Shown: piece by piece, positions 6,082-8,907 of the stretch
Layout of the letters: every line of letters starts with the position of its first letter
Position numbering within the stretch: position 1 is the stretch's first letter
Assembly (NCBI GenBank): GCA_028290165.1
Contig: JAQGKJ010000402.1
Coordinates: 1 to 8,907, forward strand
Direction: 5' to 3'
Origin: Bradyrhizobium sp.
GTDB taxonomy: Bacteria; Pseudomonadota; Alphaproteobacteria; Rhizobiales; Xanthobacteraceae
DNA length: 8,907 nt
Notes under the pieces: model-generated
Database searches by the model: none
What the model saw: the letters and a program-made list of their open reading frames with translations, nothing else
What the model was told of the DNA's origin: nothing
Position numbers and translations under genes: made by a program

Positions 6082-6968
6082 TGGCGGCTTTCACACTGGC
6101 ACACCTGTCGGACCCGCATCTTCCGCCGCTGCCCCAACCGCAGTTTCGCGATCTCGTTGGCAAACGCGCGCTCGGCTATCTGAACTGGACGCGCAATCGC
6201 CGGAAATTCCATCGGCGCGACGTGCTCGATGCGCTGGTGTCGGACGTGCAGGCGCAAGCGCCGGACCACATCGCGGTCACCGGCGATCTGGTCAATCTCG
6301 CGCTCGAGGCGGAATTCGCGCCGGCGCTGCAGTGGCTGGAGAGCGTCGGCGCGCCGGATCGTGTCACGGTCATCCCCGGCAATCACGACGCCTATGTCCG
6401 CGCTACGCAATGTCGCTTTGCCGAGGTGTGCGGAGATTATCTCGACGGCGACGGTGGCTCCGTTGGCGTCAGCTTTCCATCACTGCGCCGGCGCGGGCCG
6501 CTGGCGCTGATCAGCGTATCTTCGGCGGTGCCAACGCCGCCATTGATGGCGACGGGATGGCTCGGCCGCCCTCAGCTCGATGCGCTTGAGCGCATGGTCG
6601 TGGGGCTGTCCGCCGAGCAGGCGTTTCGTGTGCTGTTGATCCATCACCCGCTGCGTTCGGATGCGCGCACCAAGGGGCTGACCGATTCATCGCAACTGCT
6701 CACGCTTCTGAAGCGGCATGGCGTGGAGCTGGTCCTGCACGGGCACGATCACGTTCATTCGACGATCTGGGTCGAGGGGCCGCAGGGTACCATCCCCGCA
6801 ATCGGCGTGCCCTCGGCGTCGGCGCTCGCGCATGGCCGCTATCCGGCGGCGGCCTATAATCTGTTCTCCATCGAGCGCGACGGCGCGACGTGGCGCTGCG
6901 AGCAGACGGTGCGCGGCATGGACGACACCCTGCGCGTCAAAGAGCTACAGCGGACGCGGCTGACCTAG
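6081..6968 (+). CDS. Metallophosphoesterase (calcineurin-like, CpdA/Icc-like)
   Basis: The 295-residue protein contains the full set of calcineurin-like metal-site blocks: HLSDPHL (D11, H13), TGDLVN (G68, D69, N72), GNHD (100-103), HHP (188-190) and HGHDH (220-224, with H222 and H224 as GHxH). This places it with the dimetal phosphodiesterases related to CpdA/Icc and YfcE, which cleave phosphodiester bonds; the substrate, cyclic nucleotide or other, is not visible. I chose ATG 6081 because the conserved block starts a few residues later and because the upstream ORF ends on it. In-frame ATG 6072 and GTG 6078 would add only three or one residues. An in-frame ATG at 5967 would add 38 residues of unlike composition and is unlikely. 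The stop TAG (6966-6968) overlaps the stop of the convergent gene. Confidence 0.9.
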   Translation: MAAFTLAHLSDPHLPPLPQPQFRDLVGKRALGYLNWTRNRRKFHRRDVLDALVSDVQAQAPDHIAVTGDLVNLALEAEFAPALQWLESVGAPDRVTVIPGNHDAYVRATQCRFAEVCGDYLDGDGGSVGVSFPSLRRRGPLALISVSSAVPTPPLMATGWLGRPQLDALERMVVGLSAEQAFRVLLIHHPLRSDARTKGLTDSSQLLTLLKRHGVELVLHGHDHVHSTIWVEGPQGTIPAIGVPSASALAHGRYPAAAYNLFSIERDGATWRCEQTVRGMDDTLRVKELQRTRLT

Positions 6969-7522
6969 AGATTCCGCAAGGTCGCGAATAGTGCGAGGCC
7001 GAACAGCGCCACCGCGCCGACGACGAAGCCGAGCGCGAAGATCCAAAAACCGCCGCGGCGCGCCTTCTCGATCACGACCGGTGCCGGCGCCGGTGTCGCA
7101 ACCAGCGCGTGCTCGCGCTCGATCATGCGGCGGGCGACGTAGTCGGTGACCGCGTCGACGATCGGGGCGACATCGTGGGATTCGGCGATCACGATGCGGC
7201 CGAAGCGGGTATCCTGCACGAAGCGGTAGATGCGCTTGTCGCGCCCCATCAGGACATGGGCGACGACGTCGATCCACAGCCGCGGCGTATCGCCCTGGCT
7301 GATGCCGCGATCGAACAGGTCGACCTGTTCGGGGACTTGCGCGAACAATGGATCGAGCGCGTCGCTTAAAATTTCGAGCCGCGCCACTTCGGCGTCGCGC
7401 AGGTCGACGACCACGCCGGTGCGGTCGGCAGCCTCGATGCGCGCCTGGCGGAGCGCATCGCGCAAACGAATCGGACCGGTATTACTGACGGCATTATTCC
7501 CGGTACTCTGGGCGTCTGACAT
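6965..7522 (-). CDS. Conserved-looking hypothetical protein with a C-terminal membrane anchor
   Basis: I do not recognise a family. The 185-residue protein begins with a polar, probably flexible stretch (1-18), followed by a soluble mixed helix/strand domain (about 19-135; for example RLRDALRQARIEAADRTGVVVDL and WIDVVAHVLMGRDKRIYRF), an Ala/Pro-rich linker (140-150), a basic EKARRGG, and one hydrophobic helix (159-181) ending five residues from the C-terminus. This is the layout of a tail-anchored inner-membrane protein with the soluble domain in the cytoplasm. An AAAGG lies about 11 bases before ATG 7520-7522. The stop shares the CTAG tetranucleotide with the convergent metallophosphoesterase. 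Codon pattern resembles the neighbours, so it is likely a real gene; the function is unknown. Confidence 0.75.
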   Translation of the reverse strand: MSDAQSTGNNAVSNTGPIRLRDALRQARIEAADRTGVVVDLRDAEVARLEILSDALDPLFAQVPEQVDLFDRGISQGDTPRLWIDVVAHVLMGRDKRIYRFVQDTRFGRIVIAESHDVAPIVDAVTDYVARRMIEREHALVATPAPAPVVIEKARRGGFWIFALGFVVGAVALFGLALFATLRNL

Positions 7523-7580
7523 TCGCTTGATCGCCTTTGTCCTGATTGGACCTACCCGCGCTTAACCTATCAGTAACGCT

Positions 7581-7613
7581 GTTTTCCGCAAAGGCTGTTT
7601 GTTCCCAAAGGCT
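7581..7613 (-). promoter_or_regulatory. Imperfect tandem 17-mer repeat upstream of the tail-anchored protein gene
   Basis: On the minus strand the unit AGCCTTTGGGAACAAAC (7613-7597) is followed at once by AGCCTTTGCGGAAAAC (7596-7581). The first eight bases are identical and the rest nearly so. The pair sits 59 to 91 bases before the ATG at 7522, in the right place for an operator or an upstream promoter element. A hairpin AAAGGC/GCCTTT (7607-7612 and 7617-7622) overlaps its outer edge. Confidence 0.4.
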
Positions 7614-7670
7614 TACGCCTTTCGTTGGTCCGCCATCGGCTTCGGAGTTCGCCGCGAGGGCGAGCGGAGC

Positions 7671-7707
7671 GCGAAAACGGCCCCAGCCGGAAAACCGGAT
7701 GGGACCG
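7671..7707 (-). terminator. Rho-independent terminator for the aceA-DUF4170 transcript
   Basis: Read on the minus strand, CGGTCCCATCCGG (7707-7695), loop TTTT, then CCGGCTGGGGCCG (7690-7678) form a 13-position stem with one mismatch and one G-U pair, followed by the short T-run GTTTTCGC (7678-7671). It lies 29 bases downstream of the DUF4170 stop codon, before the next minus-strand gene, which fits the end of the aceA operon. Confidence 0.7.
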
Positions 7708-7736
7708 CTTCGTCCTTGGACGTCTTCTTCTAGCTG

Positions 7737-7946
7737 TCAGGCCGGCACGCGAGAGGGCTCTTCCACGATCGAGAAGCGCACGCCTGCCTTGTGCCGGTTC
7801 TCTTCCGAGACCGCGCGCCAGGCGTCCTCGGCTTCCTTGCGGGTCTTGAACGGGCCCTGAACCTGGGCCGAGCCTTCCACGAGCTTGTGGAAGTTCATCG
7901 AACCGAACTCGCCGCCGATCACCCAGAAATTGCTGCCTTGTTTCAT
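7737..7946 (-). CDS. DUF4170 family small protein
   Basis: The 69-residue protein begins with MKQGSNFWVIGGEFGSM and continues through GPFKTRKEAEDAWRAVSEENRH, which matches DUF4170 as I remember it: an N-terminal strand with WVIGGE, a central GPF, and a helix of the type seen in small sporulation-repeat-like or DUF folds. Its length is normal for the family. No function is known. The same frame stays open further upstream, antisense to nothing but overlapping aceA, but ATG 7944-7946 is clearly the start: it has a perfect AGGAGG (7957-7952) five bases before it and the family's N-terminus. It follows aceA by 13 bases and precedes a terminator, so it is almost certainly made from the aceA messenger, and may accompany growth on acetate or fatty acids. 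Confidence 0.88.
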   Translation of the reverse strand: MKQGSNFWVIGGEFGSMNFHKLVEGSAQVQGPFKTRKEAEDAWRAVSEENRHKAGVRFSIVEEPSRVPA

Positions 7947-7959
7947 GAGAGCCTCCTGC
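7947..7959 (-). promoter_or_regulatory. Strong Shine-Dalgarno site in the aceA-DUF4170 spacer
   Basis: The spacer of 13 bases between the aceA stop (TAA, 7962-7960) and the DUF4170 start contains AGGAGG at 7957-7952, the best ribosome-binding site I see in the window. It fixes the start of the small gene and indicates re-initiation by ribosomes leaving aceA, or independent loading. Confidence 0.85.
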
Positions 7960-8907
7960 TTACTCAGCTGCCTGAACGTGGATGTCCGAACCCTGCGCCT
8001 TGAACTGCGCGGATTCGGTCGAATCGTGAAGTGCCGTGGTCGACGAAGTGCCGCCGGTGATCGTGGTGGACACCAGATCGAAATAGCCGGTGCCGACTTC
8101 GCGTTGGTGGCGCGTCGCAGAGTAGCCGTGCTTTTCGGAAGCGAACTCGGCCTGCTGCAAGCGGGAGTATGCCGCCATGCCCTCGGCCTTGTAGCCGCGC
8201 GCCAGTTCGAACATGCCGTGGTTGAGCGAATGAAAACCCGCCAGCGTGACAAACTGGAACTTGTAGCCCATGGCGCCGATCTCGCGCTGGAATTTGGCGA
8301 TCGTCGCCTTGTCGATATTGGCTTCCCAGTTGAACGACGGCGAGCAGTTATACGCCAGCATCTTGCCGGGATAGACTTTGTGCACGGCCTCGGCGAACTC
8401 TTTTGCCTCTTCGAGGTTCGGGGTCGAGGTTTCCCACCACAGCAAGTCAGCATACTTCGCGAACGCGATACCACGCTTGATGCAGTGAGCCAGACCCGAG
8501 CCGGGCTTGAGGCGGAAGAATCCTTCCGCGGTCCGCTCGCCGGTGACGAACTCGCGATCGCGCTCGTCGACATCAGCCGTGATCAACTTTGCACTTTCCG
8601 CATCCGTGCGTGCCAACACAAAGGTCGGCGTGCCGCAGACGTCGGCGGCAAGCCGCGCCGCGATCAGGTTGCGTTCGTGGGCCGCCGTCGGGATCAGCAC
8701 CTTGCCGCCCATGTGGCCGCACTTCTTTTCGGAGGCGAGCTGGTCCTCGAAGTGAACGCCGGCCGCGCCCGCCTCGATATAGGCCTTCATAATCTCGAAC
8801 GAATTGAGCGGACCGCCGAAGCCGGCCTCGGCGTCGGCGACGATCGGCACGAACCAGTCGATCTTGGCGCCGCCTTCGGAATGCTCGATCTGGTCGGCAC
8901 GCTGAAA
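7960..8907 (-). CDS. aceA: Isocitrate lyase (5' end cut by right edge)
   Basis: Isocitrate lyase splits isocitrate into succinate and glyoxylate, the first step of the glyoxylate shunt used during growth on acetate or fatty acids. The frame is open to the edge, so 315 residues of the C-terminal part are visible. The catalytic signature KKCGHMGGK (61-69 of the visible part) carries the active-site cysteine. [10 protein letters not shown] (23-32), [39 protein letters not shown] and YNCSPSFNW are all intact. The late part ([32 protein letters not shown]) reads, from memory, more like the mycobacterial Icl1 type than the Escherichia coli one. The tail extends 13 residues beyond STESAQF. Compared with the Escherichia coli enzyme, about 130 residues are missing beyond the edge. 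No damage is visible. It is followed by a DUF4170 gene. Confidence 0.97.
   Translation of the reverse strand, partial: FQRADQIEHSEGGAKIDWFVPIVADAEAGFGGPLNSFEIMKAYIEAGAAGVHFEDQLASEKKCGHMGGKVLIPTAAHERNLIAARLAADVCGTPTFVLARTDAESAKLITADVDERDREFVTGERTAEGFFRLKPGSGLAHCIKRGIAFAKYADLLWWETSTPNLEEAKEFAEAVHKVYPGKMLAYNCSPSFNWEANIDKATIAKFQREIGAMGYKFQFVTLAGFHSLNHGMFELARGYKAEGMAAYSRLQQAEFASEKHGYSATRHQREVGTGYFDLVSTTITGGTSSTTALHDSTESAQFKAQGSDIHVQAAE

Noticed and set aside
7607..7622. Hairpin AAAGGC-TTAC-GCCTTT as a second terminator
   Set aside because: The stem has only six pairs, half of them A-T, and no T-run beyond three bases; the hairpin at 7678-7707 is far better for the aceA transcript.
7737..8573. A 278-codon extension of the DUF4170 frame upstream through aceA
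   Set aside because: The extra part overlaps aceA in another frame and is Ser/Arg/Pro-rich noise. The family N-terminus and the AGGAGG place the start at 7946.
1..8907. CRISPR array, tRNA, insertion sequence, attachment site or defence gene
   Set aside because: I looked for regular direct repeats with spacers, tRNA-like cloverleaf ends, transposase or integrase motifs, and toxin or nuclease genes, and saw none.

Overview
The window is high-GC DNA that looks like an alphaproteobacterium of the Bradyrhizobium/Rhodopseudomonas group. This rests on the flavour of the proteins (DUF4159 protein, DUF4170 protein, isocitrate lyase) and on two intergenic repeats that I recognise from memory in that group. 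It is a chromosomal housekeeping and accessory mixture. I see no insertion sequence, phage gene, tRNA, rRNA or CRISPR array.

Layout, left to right. (1) 1-2588, plus strand: the 3' end of a DUF4159 protein gene, a 164-base gap holding a palindromic repeat, then a 687-residue membrane-anchored protein with a von Willebrand A-like segment and a glutamine-amidotransferase-like segment. The pair looks like the end of the MoxR/DUF58/DUF4159 type of operon. (2) 2589-2653: a compound inverted repeat between convergent genes. (3) 5932 down to 2654, minus strand: four genes in one direction, namely a Nudix hydrolase, a multi-pass GT-C-like membrane protein, a family 2 glycosyltransferase of the DPM1/GtrB type, and a GNAT acetyltransferase. 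The two middle genes make sense as a lipid-linked-sugar synthase and its user. (4) 6081-6968, plus strand: a metallophosphoesterase, possibly preceded by a 16-codon leader ORF. It is convergent with, and overlaps by CTAG, a minus-strand gene for a tail-anchored protein of unknown function. (5) 8907 down to 7737, minus strand: isocitrate lyase (aceA, cut by the right edge) followed 13 bases later by a DUF4170 gene with a perfect AGGAGG, closed by a convincing intrinsic terminator.

Nothing here is clearly a new defence or mobile system. The least understood material is the cysteine-free vWA/amidotransferase-fold protein next to DUF4159, and the small Nudix/GT-C/GT2/GNAT cluster, whose GT-C-like gene is less GC-rich than its surroundings in the stretches I counted.
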